A stretch of DNA of 64,000 bases from positions 247,501-311,500 of the forward strand of contig CAUJNA010001502.1 in NCBI GenBank assembly GCA_963377175.1, in the 5' to 3' direction. How positions within the stretch are numbered: the stretch's first letter is position 1; the number at the start of each line of letters is the position of its first letter. The position numbers were made by a program, and so were the translations under genes. The notes under the pieces were generated by a model. It saw nothing but the letters and a program-made list of their open reading frames with translations. It searched no databases and was not told the DNA's origin. This document shows, one piece after another, positions 63,627-64,000 of this stretch. The stretch is from Effrenium voratum (lineage: Eukaryota; Sar; Dinophyceae; Suessiales; Symbiodiniaceae).

Positions 63627-64000
63627 ATTTTGCATCAGCTGTTTTTGATGGGACCCAGAGTTTGAAGGGCTGAAGGTTCACAACCCCAGCATGTTTTATA
63701 TAATATAGGGGTGGGGCCACTCCAAAAGTGATGATTCCCCACTAAACCCAGGGACATCCCCCTATGCGTAAAATGGGGTTTGTTGATCTGGGGTCTGCAG
63801 TACCCTTTAATTAGGGGTCATGGCTTCGTGAACAATGACCCACTTGGGAAAACCAAAGCTTACAAGCTCAAGCTCGGCAGGCTGCAATGAATTCGGTGAC
63901 CCATGGGTAGCACATGGCTTCCGAACAAAGGATGCTACGAAACCGCATCACTTGGCGCAAGCAAATTAATCAGAACTTGTGTCTTAGAACCCGAAATGTT
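63627..64000. other. Right flank
   Basis: Contains a TGTTGACC-family MITE remnant (63693-63803). No coding signal. Confidence 0.5.
63693..63803. mobile_element. MITE family TGTTGACCCC, copy 5 (degraded)
   Basis: AGTGATGATTCCCCACTAAAC, CATCCCCCTATG and GGGGTTTGTTGATCTGGGGTC match the right half of the 31671-31803 copy. Confidence 0.7.

Noticed and set aside
1..64000. CRISPR arrays, rRNA genes, and a dinoflagellate spliced-leader copy
   Set aside because: No regularly spaced identical repeats, no rRNA-like blocks, and I did not find the spliced-leader 22-mer on either strand by eye.

Overview
The window looks like nuclear DNA of a dinoflagellate, probably a Suessiales-type genome (Symbiodiniaceae or Polarella-like). 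This is inferred from three things. Every gene I can support lies on the minus strand. Genes are cut into exons of 19-102 bp by introns that start with GT, GC or GA and end in AG followed by an exonic G. The transposon proteins are of types I associate with dinoflagellates. There are no operons, no CRISPR array, and no rRNA or tRNA gene that I can recognise.

Layout. Bases 1-1500 are ACA-rich low-complexity DNA. From 11.05 to 2.17 kb (minus) are six exons of a major-facilitator transporter resembling phosphate transporters; its 3' end is not seen. From 19.45 to 15.42 kb (minus) are three phase-compatible exons of an unidentified gene. From 54.89 to 20.83 kb (minus) is a coiled-coil protein gene in at least 27 exons: about 1.45 kb of coding sequence in 34 kb, ending at a TGA at 20827. 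Its 5' end is missing, and two small internal exons probably remain unfound. Donors in this gene are about 5 GT, 13 GC and 7 GA.

Two large mobile elements sit in or beside this gene. One intron (exon 15 to exon 16) holds a 6482-bp DNA transposon at 32880-39361 with an 8-bp target duplication and imperfect terminal inverted repeats. All its coding relics are on the minus strand: a DDE-like transposase with a CxxH motif, a degraded cysteine/acidic ORF, a cysteine-cluster ORF, and the C-terminal half of a C5 cytosine methyltransferase. Just upstream of the first coiled-coil exon seen is a complete Ty1/copia-type LTR retrotransposon at 55168-63621. It has 143-bp LTRs differing at 2 positions, a 5-bp target duplication, and an initiator-tRNA-Met-like primer site. 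Its gag-protease ORF carries a RapZ C-terminal-like domain between protease and integrase, which is unexpected in a retroelement. That ORF has one in-frame TGA, and integrase-RT-RNase H lies in the +1 frame.

Introns also carry several families of short inverted-repeat elements (MITEs). In four places a MITE end lies 11-25 bp from a splice site, which is compatible with intron-generating elements. Microsatellites and a few tandem repeats make up much of the rest. Most open reading frames longer than 60 codons outside the two large elements are not genes.

Exon boundaries come from manual reading-frame continuity, splice dinucleotides and GC-rich third codon positions. Family assignments rest on recognised motifs and were not tested by database search.
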